In this document: one piece after another, positions 23,415 through 33,739 of the stretch | How positions within the stretch are numbered: position 1 is the first letter of the stretch | Layout of the letters: every line of letters begins with the position of its first letter | Assembly (NCBI GenBank): GCA_003988855.1 | Contig: QYAI01000100.1 | Span: 1-64,000, forward strand | Source: Arachnopeziza araneosa | Taxonomy: Eukaryota > Ascomycota > Leotiomycetes > Helotiales > Arachnopezizaceae | Direction of reading: 5' to 3' | DNA length: 64,000 nucleotides | Translations under genes and position numbers: made by a program | Notes under the pieces: model-generated | The model's input: only the letters and a program-made list of their open reading frames with translations | Databases searched by the model: none | Told to the model about the DNA's origin: nothing

Positions 23415-24419
23415 ATGGCACGGTTTCCAGTTCTTTCAGCGCTTCTATTGCTATATTTCAGTGTTTTCGCGTCTGCCCATGCTGTGGCAAGACATAATCA
23501 TGGTCCTACGACCACGACCACGACGTCATCTCATCGTATAAGTACGACTACGCGGCCATCGGTAGTCTCATCTTCAACTAAAAAGCCAACTTCATCTCAT
23601 TCCACTGCCAATACTCGTGAGTTTTACATATTTCGTCGAATTGAGCAAGCCTGATTAAAAACAGATGTTACGTCGTTATCGTTAGCTAGCTCACATAAGT
23701 CCACGACTACTTTGAAGAAATCTACCACTGCCAGTTCTAAATCGAGTACTATCAAAACTACCTCCGTCAAAACTACCTCCGTCAAATCCACCTCCGTCAA
23801 ATCTACCTCCGTCAAATCCACCTCCGTCAAATCCACCTCCGTCAAATCTACCTCCGTCAAATCTACCTCCGTCAAATCTACCACTTCTTCAAAATCAACT
23901 TCTTCCTCAAAATCTACCACCACAACCAAAGCAGCGAGCTCACCAACTCCAGTAAACCTAATTACCAATGGTGACTTCGAGACTAGCCACTCAGATCCCT
24001 GGTACATCTCCGAAGCTCTCGGTGGTAACTACACAGTCGGAATCAGACACTCAACCGATACCGTTGGTACACCTGGAACCTGGATGTTGGAACTAGCAAC
24101 CCCCATCTACAACACCCAACATATCCCTGTTGGTGCAATGCTCACACAGAACATGAACACCATCCCCGGAACAAACTACTCCGTCGGAGTGGACCTGCAT
24201 ATCGGAGGAATCGCTGGAGGCAGTTTTCTGAAAATGGGCATCGACGACGATTTGGGGTATTTTGCGGTACTTGGCGGGAATTTTACCGGCTGGAAACATG
24301 TCACGGGTCATTTTGTCGCGAATACCGTGAGGAGTCATTTTAACATCGTGTTTTATACGCTTGAGGGACAGGGGTTGTGGGATTTTGATAACTTTGTGGT
24401 TACGCCTGTTATACACTGA
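23415..24419 (+). CDS. Secreted Thr/Ser-rich protein with C-terminal carbohydrate-binding-like domain
   Basis: This is a 318-residue protein in two exons (23415-23616 and 23665-24419; 48-bp intron). A signal peptide is clear (ALLLLYFSVFASA). Residues from about 25 to 160 are a Thr/Ser/Lys-rich linker, including eight perfect five-residue repeats of the K-T/S-T-S-V type. The C-terminal 150 residues form a globular domain starting NLITNGDFETSHSDPWYI, with NYSVGVDLHIGG and WDFDNFVVTP. This pattern resembles the jelly-roll carbohydrate-binding modules of the CBM4/9 type, without any catalytic domain. I infer a secreted, heavily O-glycosylated wall or matrix protein. It ends about 30 bp before an AT-rich dispersed repeat. 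Confidence 0.85.
23754..23873 (+). repeat. 15-bp coding minisatellite, eight units
   Basis: Eight contiguous 15-bp units of the form aaa-tcy-acc-tcc-gtc encode Lys-Ser/Thr-Thr-Ser-Val. The first two units carry act in place of tcc/tct. The units are almost identical in DNA, so copy number probably varies between strains. Confidence 0.95.
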
Positions 24420-24449
24420 GGAGGTAGTCAAGAGTGTTGAGCGAGGCGG

Positions 24450-24662
24450 GTAAAATTTTGTCTTCGCCGAACGAAAAAAAATTTAAACTAAAAAGTTTTA
24501 ATACTCGTCTTAAACAAGCATTTAAAAATTAAAATGCAGATCTCTTAGATAATTATCTTTTATTCTCTAGAATTTTCACTGACTTTAGGAGAGTAAAGAT
24601 TGTGGTCTTTAAGCTTCGACTTCACGATTTCCCGACGCTTTGGCAAAGACGAATTTTGACCG
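24450..24662. repeat. AT-rich dispersed repeat B, copy 2
   Basis: This is the second copy of the repeat at 960-1150, in the same orientation. Differences are mainly transitions and short indels. It lies between the end of the secreted protein gene and the truncated 3' end of the SNF2 relic. Confidence 0.65.
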
Positions 24663-24682
24663 CCTCGGAGAAGAAGGGTCAT

Positions 24683-25545
24683 TCATCTTAGGAATAGAAT
24701 TAGGGATATTTTAGGCATTGAAAACTTGATGTAACATTGGTTCTCATTGCAGAGCAGGCGAAGCTGCATTATTGACTCAAGAATAACGTTGTACTCTTGC
24801 ATAGGTTTCCGCCCGCTGACAATATCGTCGATTGTTTGTTTTGATATCTCTGCAATGGAGTGGTACAATTCTCTCTCTCCGTATGAGAGCTCAAGCTCAT
24901 GAATAATTTCCTCTGGTTCTGGAAGATGCAGGAGATCTTTTGTCCGACGCAGACAGATCGATTGAAGCAAGGTTCGCAAATTGCTGAAGCCCTTAGGTTC
25001 TCCCGATTCTACGGGACTTACAACATGTGTCCGAAATGTTGAATTATTCTCCAGCAAAGAGACCCGAAGAAATTTAATAAGTGCTCCAAGATCGGATAGA
25101 GCATTCTGTATGGGAGTTCCTGTCAAGCACCAGCGATAGAAAGCGGAGAGAGTAGTGATTGCTCGGAACTGCTTGGTATTTGGATGGCGTATCGAGTGGG
25201 CTACATCAAGGAGTCCGTTAGTTTTTCTGTATCTTACTGCATTAAAGGAAGCATACGATACCTTCGTCGAGAACAATCCTGAACCAAGTAGTTTCATAAA
25301 GAGGACCAGAACCTCTTCCGAACTCCGAAGTCGATGTTGCATATGTAGTCAGAATAATGTCGAAGTCGAGTAATGCTGTACTTTCTGATTCTCTCTCTTG
25401 TCCGTGATACTTGAGTACGTTCAGTGAGTTTGACGTGATATGTCTATCTATATTAGTTTGAGTGGTTGGATGTAAAAGGCACAAAACACCTTTCGATCTC
25501 TTTTAACCATTCATCGAGAAGTACTAAAAATTGAGTTTAATCCTT
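24683..25545 (-). pseudogene. SNF2-family helicase remnant (RAD5/HLTF-like)
   Basis: Read on the minus strand, LDEWLKEIER (about 25545-25510) is followed in another frame by DFDIILTTYAT and WFRIVLDEG (motif II region). An apparent 59-bp intron (25262-25204) comes next, then AHSIRHPNTKQFRAI, WCLTGTPIQN (motif III) and LQSICLRRTKDLL. These are helicase motifs of the SNF2 ATPase core. The N-terminal lobe with the P-loop, the C-terminal helicase lobe and any RING finger are absent, and similarity stops at LRLLCNENQ, close to the AT-rich repeat. With at least one frameshift near 25490 it cannot encode a working ATPase. Confidence 0.8.
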
Positions 25546-26266
25546 TTCCTTTTATTGCTGGATCTATCTTTATACCCTAGACTACACTGTGAGTGTATAG
25601 TCCGCAATCTTCATAGCTGCTGCTAGCTTATAATTATCAGACTATCTACCCGGAGGATTTGCAAATAGAGAGACGGGACAGCTTCGTTTCTAGCTCGGGT
25701 TCTTTATCTTCTCGTAGTTCAGACAACGAATTTGACGGCTTCGATCTCAATGAGCTTCCGAATGAACTGGATTTAACAACGTTGAAATCAACCAGCCAGT
25801 GACTGACTAGGGGGTGGTTAGCTGGTTAGGGAATAGTGGCAAAGCTTCTATCAGTATAACTCATATTTCCTTAAATGAGTCTACTAGATCTAAATTCTCG
25901 TGCGCCATTGATATTCAGTATTCTATTTTTGCATTTGATCCTTGACTAATCCTCTCCTTCTGATATAGAAGCAGTGACACCCGCAACTTTTGGTGAGTTA
26001 TGGCGGTAAGGGTGAGTAAGTCGAATGAGAGCGATAGTAGATAGATCACGCTGAACTCCTTTGGCTTGTGGATTTAGGTGCAAGTCCGGTCAAATTCGGG
26101 CGAATTCGGACGACGGCGGATTTAGGTACTGGGTGCATTTCGCTCAAACTAGGATCGATTAGAGATATATAAGTAAGGACCCCATCTCGCAAAGTCCTGA
26201 ACAGAAAATCGATCTTCCAAAGCTCACTCCATTCCCTCCATCACCTCTAAACACTGCCAATTCAAC
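25546..26266. other. Intergenic region
   Basis: No gene is supported. A short plus-strand frame at about 25665-25803 (DNEFDGFDLNELPNELDL) looks protein-like and may be the tail of an otherwise lost gene. The last 100 bp are the promoter and leader of the NmrA-like gene. Confidence 0.35.
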
Positions 26267-27293
26267 ATGTCCTCCATCAAGAACGTCCTGGTCGTCGGAG
26301 TAAGTGACAATATACCTCGTTCATCATGGAATCAAGTAACTGACTATCGGAAGGCGAAAGGTAACGTTGGTCAAGTCGTCGTCCAACATCTCCTCTCGGC
26401 AAACTTCACTGTCAGCCTCCTCTCCCGAGATAACTCGATCCACAGCGCCTTCCCAAGCGTCAAAGTCCTCCAAACAGACTATTCAGAAACTTCTCTTGCT
26501 CAAGTCTGCAAGGGCCAAGATGCAATTGTATCCACGATGAGTGCCCTGGCCACGATGACCCAGACCAAGATCATAGATGCGGCTATCGCCAGTGATGTAA
26601 AGCGCTTCATCCCCAGTGATTTCGGCCTCAACACCCCCGACATGTCGGCGATCGAGCAGTATCTTCCCGCGTTATATCAACGTTTGAAGCCCAAGAAGAT
26701 GATCCTTGACTATCTAGATGAGAAAGCTTCCCGGAATCCCGATTTCACATGGACGGCCATTGGTGCTGCACCGCTGTTCGACTGGGTATGTGACCTCGAC
26801 TCTGGCCATTTGAAAGGCGGTACAGCACTAACATGCAAGCCAGACTCTCAAATCAGGCTTCATGGGTACCTCGGTTCCAAACCGCACATGCACAATCATT
26901 GACTCGGGCAACGAGTCCTACATTACGACCACGACGACCCAGATAGCTCGTGCCGTCATCAGCGTTCTCCAGAAGCCTGCCGAGACCGCGAACAAATACC
27001 TCTTGGTCACCTCCTTCACAACCACACAGAACCAGATCCTTGATACAGCGGAACGTGCTACGGGACAGGAGTTCGAGGTCAAGAAGGTGGATGCCGAGGC
27101 CTGGAAGAAAGAGGGCGTGGAGATGTTGCAGAAAGGTGATTTTAGGGGCATTGGAAGGTTCTGGGGATGGTTTCTCTGCAAAGATGGAGAGGGTCACGGG
27201 GCTCCAGGGAACAACATCATCGTGGGGAACGAACTATTAGAGTTGCCACAGGAGGATATGGAAGTGGTGATTAGGGAGGTTGCTGGCCTTTGA
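26267..27293 (+). CDS. NmrA-like / isoflavone-reductase-like NAD(P)-binding protein
   Basis: This is a 304-residue protein in three exons: 26267-26299, 26354-26785 and 26844-27293, with introns of 54 and 58 bp. The first splice builds the dinucleotide-binding loop VVGAKGNVGQ. Further family features are LLSRDNS after the second strand, DAIVSTMSALA, KRFIPSDFGLN and TAIGAAPLFDW. The family acts as NAD(P)H-dependent reductases or redox-sensing regulators; no specific substrate can be inferred. Length is normal (about 300). It stands alone between a helicase relic and repeats, so there is no cluster context. Confidence 0.9.
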
Positions 27294-27519
27294 GTGGTGG
27301 AGCCGACTCATGAGATGGGCATTTGAACTGGAAATGTTTTGACATCAGGAAAACAAAATTATATTGCAGTGAGACCTTGAAGAAAATAAAAGAAAGATTT
27401 TGAAGGCGTAGAATCCTGCATGCATAGCACATGATCGAGCCACTAGCCCTAAAAACTAACAAGTTATACCTCTGGTAATCCCCAAGCATTCTCACGTTAT
27501 TTCACCTGTTTTTTATACA

Positions 27520-27735
27520 TTCTGTATGCGTTTTCATGTGTTAACGTGTCCATACGTACTTTAAACTTTATTTTTACACCGGTTTTTATCCCAGCTTTAT
27601 GCAGGCCACCGGCTACCTATCATGGGAAGTGGCCCTAGCTACCCACCTATAGATGGCCCTAGTAAAATAAACCCGTGATGTCCATGGGTTTCGTGACTAA
27701 CCTAAACCACCCATAAACCCAAGGATATTTTTGAG
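27520..27735. repeat. AT-rich dispersed repeat, copy 2
   Basis: Positions 27520-27605 align with 128-208 (shared acgtgt, tacgtac/tacgtat, ggtttttat, ctttatgc). Positions about 27650-27735 match about 596-660 as the reverse complement. The relative inversion of the second module suggests a composite or rearranged element. Confidence 0.5.
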
Positions 27736-27948
27736 AACCCTAGCAGCAAGTATTTTAGCTACTACTAATGAGGTCAAGTAACTGTTATGACGCTCTATCC
27801 TTGACATTTTAAACCCTTAAAACTAAACAAGAGCTGTGTCAATCATGATTCAGAATTTAAATAAATTCATATGCATCTGAGTATGTAAAATTTGTACAAT
27901 TATTTCCTTTAAACCTGAATCTAAATCCCGATTACATGTTACAAGATA
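27736..27948. other. AT-rich 3' flank of the lectin gene
   Basis: No gene is seen. The sequence is AT-rich and borders the repeat on one side and the end of the lectin gene on the other. Confidence 0.4.
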
Positions 27949-29296
27949 TCAAGACGGCACCAACCTCCATTCTTGATTCAGACCACCATTCTTCTCCCAC
28001 GCTACAAGCAGAGCCCCATTTGACGGATCATTATCCGCCAGATCGAGCACCTTGGTTGGGTAAGCTTTACTTGAGAAACTGCAAACACAGAAACAATGAT
28101 TTAGCATCCGCAAGTAAAATACCCTCCCAGGGCGGAGAGGAAAGAATCTTACCTGACGCTGTTGTCACTGTTCGTCACCATCACCCATTGCGTATGTGGA
28201 TCCGCGGCGCTTCCTGGCACTCCACCATAGACGGCTGATTCGGTACCGTTGGTAGGATTAACGCCAGAAGTAAGGACTACATATTAAAATGAGATACAGA
28301 ACGAGGTGGGAGGATAGTTGACACATACCATCAGGAGCCGTGATGTAGGAGTTTGTTTGCGTATTTAATATGATGATTGCCCCATTTCCTACCGATGCGA
28401 TCTGCCAGGCTTGATGCGCATAATCGACCGGGGCTGAGAAGGGATTCCATTGCCTAGATGAGACTGTCTTTAGCTAGGGATCTCTTTATATTTAGAAAAG
28501 AACGGTTGCGCAGGCAACTTACCAGCATTCGATTGTACTGCCATTGGTTGTGACTCCGTTAAATCTGGTTGCAGATGAATTAGTTATTGCCTGATAAAGA
28601 TTGTTTTATGAAAGTTGATATTATATCTCTGTGAGAGAACATGACATTGTACAGAGTAGGGAAAAGTCTCTCTATTGCTACTTACAAATCGATGGCGGTG
28701 TTTGAAGAAATGTTGATGATGCGGTATGTTCCAGGATCAGTACTGGACGGTGGTATTCCGGTCGAGGTCGAGGATGATGTAGGTGAGGATGATGTAGGTA
28801 AGGATGATGTAGGTGAGGATGAGGATGCAGTTGCGACAGAAGAATGAGAAGAGGAGGCGGAAGAGGAGGAGCTCGAACTTGCAGGTGGCAGGGTGTCTTT
28901 TTTGTCTTTATGCGCTGCGGCAAGACCACCACCTACACCTCCGCCGATTGCAGCTCCCAGTATCACAAGTCCAACTGCAAGCAGTATCCAAAATTGACGC
29001 CGTGATATTCCACAAATACGCGGTGACTGTGTTGAGGGTGAGTACCCGCTCTCGGGCGAATAGTACTTCTCGGACTGATAGTACTTGATGTCCTGCCGCA
29101 TCGCTGCGGGAGCAACTTCCAGTCCCTGAACAATCCTGAAGTTAGCGCAATCCGGGAGCCAAAACCGTGTTTCACCAGAACTTTGGCCATCACGATCTTC
29201 TGAGTGCGTAGAAAGGACTCGCAGAATATGGTAAAGGGCGATTCTTAAAGAGACACCTACCGGTTGATTGCTGGTGTCTGGTATGAGACCACTCAT
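27949..29296 (-). CDS. Membrane-anchored ricin-B-type lectin protein
   Basis: This is a 298-residue protein in six minus-strand exons: 29261-29296, 28686-29125, 28523-28564, 28329-28453, 28153-28276 and 27949-28078. All junctions are in phase. Residues 1 to about 55 are cytosolic-looking (Tyr/Ser/Pro-rich). One transmembrane helix follows (FWILLAVGLVILGAAI, then a Gly-rich GGGVGGGLAA). A Ser-rich linker with 15-bp DNA repeats comes next, then a single ricin-B-like beta-trefoil: YRIINISSNTAIDL, STIECWQWNPFS, AWQIASVGNG, KVLDLADNDPSNGALL and the final QEWRLVPS (QxW type). No signal peptide precedes the helix, so a type II orientation with the lectin outside or in the lumen is inferred. Sugar specificity is unknown. 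Confidence 0.88.
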
Positions 29297-30582
29297 CGTG
29301 TGAGGTTCTTGGTTGAAGAAGAGGTGGATGTAAGATTTGGAGAGAGAGAGGAAGCATCCAGGGATCGGGAGAAGAAGATGGGATTTATTATTAGCTAAGC
29401 GGCGCGATGGGAGGTCGGAATCGTTGTCTTCAGGGAAGGGCCAACTTTACGTAGTCTTATATAAAACACTGGCTGCAGATATGGCGAGAAGCACTTGGAG
29501 AACCCAATTGAAACGCTGTAAAGGAAAAGAGGCGCATTTGATTGGTGCAAAGATCCCTGGATAGCAGATCCTAGGTATTTCTGAGCCACCAAGGGACTCC
29601 AATCCCATGTTCCAGGTCGTACAGTTGATAGATAGCGCCATGCAGCGCCATGCAGCGCTGGCTAAATGTAGCTTGTGAGCCCCCAGCCAGGCTGTGGAGC
29701 CTTCGCTCTGATTAGCTTGAATTCCGCCATGTTTAATGGCGGCCATCAAGCGAAACTCAGATGGAACATTGTCACGGGCGGCATAATTTTCCTCATTTGT
29801 TTAAGCGGGAAGTTTTTACGTAGATCTGAGCCAAGACGGCCATTTGCCCTCTTGGTTATTCATTCTGCGGCTACGAACCGTAGGAATTCTGGTGTTCTGA
29901 ACACTTCGGCATCTAAAACGATCCGCATTCAGTCCGATGAGTATTCTACCACTAACCCTTGCGACTTTGATTGCAAATCTGTTCAAGATATGTATTCTCT
30001 CCGAAAATCACGTGTCATGCTGCTTGGAGATCAGGTGACTCAGGAGAAATCAGGGGCTGTGCCCTGCATGGAAGCCTGCCACAAGCCTGCCACAAGCCTG
30101 CCACAAGCCTGCCAGGTATGCCTTACCAGGATGCATTTACGGGACGGCTCAACTTTCCTTGTGAAAGTTCAAATTCTGCTCCGAGCTTTTGAACTCTACT
30201 TTCTAGCGTGGTCGATCCTGATATTAGTAACGCCCTAATAGACTTCCGCAAGCGCGAAGAGGATGGTTATTCTTCTCTCCAGTACCAATCTTTAGCATAC
30301 GCTGCACGTGCTTACCCTGCATATATAAATCGAGCTTGTTTTCCTTGGACCTACTCTCTTGCCATTATTTTCCTTCGACATTATGGTCATTCTGTCCCAA
30401 TATGTAGCATGTCGGGATGTACACACGGCATCCTTTGGTGTTGTTCTGTTGATATTCTGCGTTGTGAGCGGCTGAGCGGCGTTGCGCCACGACAACACTA
30501 GCAGGCTGCCGTTTAATATAAGGGCAACCACTGTCGCAGAACGTTTACTCACATCTCTTTAGAAGAATACCCTCTCTTCAGC
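29297..30582. other. Intergenic region with one doubtful ORF
   Basis: A plus-strand frame from an ATG at 29729 to 30238 (169 residues) has one hydrophobic segment near its start but no recognisable domain. It contains an 11-bp tandem repeat (gcctgccacaa, about 3.5 copies, 30073-30113), so I do not call it a gene. The last 100 bp are probably the promoter of the hydroxylase-like gene. Confidence 0.35.
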
Positions 30583-31929
30583 ATGGGGAATCGGAAAGTC
30601 CAGTCTTCCAAAAATATACACACCATAAATAACGAAGATCTAGCAGATCAGATCCAGAAAGAATGGTTATTCAATATCAAAAGAGCCCCTGAGAGCATTC
30701 TCACCAGATTTCAAATTGTTCCACTTATCCTGGTCTCTCTGAATATCCTATTGATTATCTCAAACAACTTTTACCACTTCGGCTACTGGAACTTGTTCAT
30801 ACTGAAATCATCCCACGTTCGCGACAGCATTTTCCCTAGCCTACCACGGCTTGACCCCTATTCCCTTTGGCGAGGCTGGATCGTGCCAAGCTTCCTAGCG
30901 AGTTCAACGTATATGTTTGTGGCCTTGCTCTCCTTACGCGAGGAGCTCTATCATTGGAAACCAGAGCTCCTTCAACACTATCTGGAGTCGGCAAGAGAGT
31001 CGAAAATCGGGCAGCATGTCCCGCAAGCGTGGCTGGACTTTGCATTCCACATCTACGAAGATAACCATCGGTCGTACGTCAGGAATCGCATTCAAAAGCA
31101 GTCCCACAACGCCTTGAATGACTCGACAGAATTCTTGAAAATCGTGCGGACTGTAGGGTTCAATATTATGATATCAATCGTCACCCTCCTTGGCTTCTGG
31201 ATCCTGCTTCTACAAACCAATGTGGACGCCGAACACATCGTCTAGCTACCAAAGTCCTACGTGCCTCCAATCCAAGGCTTCATATGGTACCTTTTTAATG
31301 ACTTGTTCTACTTCTACCCGCACTGGATTGCGCACCACCGGCCGTCCACGGATACATTTTACTACAAGATCCTGCCTCCCGCCATCGCACAAGGCCTCTA
31401 CACGCACTTCAACAACTCGCACAAGCTGCACCACAAGACGAAAGCCAACCTCGGCATCGCAGCCTGGTACTGCTCACCCTGGGAGCAGATCCTCTTCAAC
31501 ATCGTCCCCGTGCTCATCGGACCGCTCTTCACGCAGATGGTGGCCGACAGCCTCGGCCTCTCCGCCACCTGGGGCACGCATCTCATCACCCTCTACGTGT
31601 GGCTCATGTCCGGCGCCGCCATGTCGGTTCTCGCCCACACCGGGTACCGATCCGTCTTCAACGACCCGGGGAAACACGACCTGCACCATGAGCGGGCGTT
31701 CAATCCCAAGACGGCGGTGAACTTTGGGACGATGGGCTTCTTCGACTGGGTGCATGGGACCAAGAGCGCGATCCCGGCGGCCGAGGCCAGGGCTTGGCGC
31801 GCGCAGACAGGACGGTTGGCGGCGCTGAAGGAGGCGAGTAAGAGGTCTGGGGTGCCGCTTACGGATGAGCAATTGGAGACCGTGAGGCAGCCTGTTCATG
31901 ATGGGGAGTGGGTGGATAAGACGATTTGA
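30583..31929 (+). pseudogene. Fatty acid hydroxylase / sterol desaturase-like gene with an in-frame TAG
   Basis: A single frame runs from the ATG at 30583 to the stop at 31929, broken only by TAG at 31243-31245. Read through, it would give 448 residues. Upstream of the TAG are 220 residues with three or four hydrophobic segments. Downstream are all three histidine clusters of the superfamily: HWIAHH, HFNNSHKLHH and HDLHHERAF. These bind the di-iron centre, so without passing the TAG no enzyme is made, and the downstream part has no early ATG. A 66-bp GT-AG pair ending exactly at the TAG (from 31180) would keep the frame, but its donor gtcacc is poor and it would remove a membrane segment. Alternatives are a nonsense mutation, a cryptic intron or programmed readthrough (TAG is followed by CTA). 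Confidence 0.75.
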
Positions 31930-32469
31930 GGGGAATGAGATATGCTCTGTGCAAAGACGGCGGAAAAGAGGATGAGAACGGATATTTGGTAGGCAGGATT
32001 TATATTTAGAGATTTCTTCTGTCAAGTATAGCATCAGAGTTGCAGTATTTGATAAATAAGTCTAGCGGCGGAGGTGTAAACAGTATAAACACAATATGGC
32101 GGTGGCAAAGGAGCATGTTTTCTCCAGTGGCTACCTACCATAAATGCTAGTCTGGAGCCTGAGAAGCTCCTTCCTAACCCTCTTCCTTGTGGAAGAATTG
32201 AATGCTGATCAGGTCTGTCGGAATGACAATTGGTATCAAGGTCTCCAAGCCTGCCCAAGACAGCTAGGGTAAGACTTTCGTCATTACTGGCTATCATTCA
32301 GTCCTTCCGCTTACTAAAGTAATTGTAAACTAGACTCTTAGTAGTCAAACACAGTCTCATCCCAGTTGAAGAATAAGTAATTACTTTCAAGATAGCCGCC
32401 AGCTAGATGGGGAGTCGCTTTGGAAGACCAAGCTAATCTAGGAATTATTCGATATCATCCAAAGGCCCA
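31930..32469. other. Intergenic region
   Basis: No gene is supported. The sequence becomes AT-rich toward the inverted-repeat element. Confidence 0.4.
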
Positions 32470-33288
32470 TTGTAACGGCACAAGCACGAACACTGCTGCG
32501 AGGGGTATATGGGAGTACCCCGAATGTAGTCTGAATATGTTCTTACTTATAGGCTAGCTACGAAGGAANNNNNNNNNNNNNNNNNNNNNNNNNNNTAACC
32601 TCTTCTGAGCCGGTTCCATTCCAAGTCCACCCTGAACCTATTCAGGGGTCATCACGTGAGCAGCACGTGGTCAGAACTGATGCGGGTTCTTACACCCATT
32701 CCCGAATGTAGCAGCGGCTGCTTTGATGCTAAGCAAGGTGTAGTTTAGTTTTGCTTTCTTGTTTAACACGATTTTATTTGCTGCTACTGCTTTATTACTT
32801 TAAGTTATAAATAAGCTAAAACAAGTGCGTCGCTAGTTAAAAATTCTTTTTAAGTTACACGACGTACGTTTTCTTGTTATTGCTTTTGTGTCTAGAAGTG
32901 CTGCACCTTGCAGATTATAGTTACATAGCTAAAGTTCTTTTAGTACATACAAGAATCTTATTATTAAAAATAAAAAAGCAAATCGAGAAAACTACTTAAG
33001 TGCTAGTGTGATGAACAGGATATTACGTGTTACGAATGTCATGTGTAGACGGCACGGGCGACAAGACCTCATTTCCGAAGTGTGGAGAATAAGGGGTACA
33101 GTCAGAGTCTATTCGGACTAGAGCCAGAGAAAAGTCTACTGTAGATAAGGCACACCTTACTTATGTAGTTTTTCTTTCCTCATATTCTTCTTTTCCTTCG
33201 TAGCTAGCCTATGAACCGAATATACTTAGACTATCAACGCACTCCCATATGCCTCTTGACTAGCCATATTCGTGTTCGTGCCGCTACA
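32470..33288. mobile_element. Probable non-autonomous DNA transposon (MITE-like) with about 96-bp terminal inverted repeats
   Basis: The left end (32470-32568) begins tgtaacggcac and ends ataggctagctacgaaggaa. The reverse complement of 33193-33288 begins tgtagcggcac and contains atatgggagt and ataggctagctacgaaggaa at matching distances. The inside is AT-rich, without an open frame, and holds the assembly gap. No clear target-site duplication was found flanking the ends, so the exact boundaries are provisional. The imperfect ends suggest an old copy. Confidence 0.7.
32569..32595. other. Assembly gap (27 N)
   Basis: Twenty-seven unknown bases sit directly after the left terminal inverted repeat. 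The true length missing is unknown, and a repeat-caused misassembly is possible. Confidence 0.99.
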
Positions 33289-33739
33289 CCGCAGTGTTTT
33301 TAAGAAATTAGCGCTAAAATACACTGCAGCAGCAGTAGCAGTTATAGCAGACTTTAATAATAAGAAGTTTCAATTTCGTATTTTATGTTGTACACGTAAA
33401 AAGCGCTTTATTTTGTTATAGCTTTTATTATTCTTTATCGTGTTTTATTATCATTATTTTTTTTAAAAAAAATAGCAGTACTAGCATAATAAAGCTAGGA
33501 ATAGAGAAGTTCATTCGTAGAAGTTGAGCAAAAAGCTCGATTTATTATTTTAGTAAGACATTCGCGAATAGAGCTAAGCAGGCCGATTTAGCTTTATTCG
33601 CGTGTTTGATCTAAACAGTTTTACTGTTCGGCTACATTCATCCCGAATCGAATCGAATGAAGCCCTACCCGATTCATCCTCCAACTCGCGAGCCAAATAG
33701 GCCCTAAATGTATCAGATACCGTAGGTTTGAGCAGGATC
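33289..33739. other. AT-rich region downstream of the second HET gene
   Basis: No gene is seen. The sequence is strongly AT-rich from 33300 to 33600 with agcagcagtagcag near 33325, similar in character to the inside of the neighbouring element, so it may be further repeat-derived DNA. Confidence 0.4.

Noticed and set aside
25665..25803. Short plus-strand acidic, Ser-rich open frame with LNELPNELDL
   Set aside because: It looks protein-like but has no start, no upstream exon and no recognisable family; it may be a relic.
29729..30238. 169-residue plus-strand ORF
   Set aside because: It has no domain, contains an 11-bp tandem repeat and shows no splice-supported extension; more likely non-coding.
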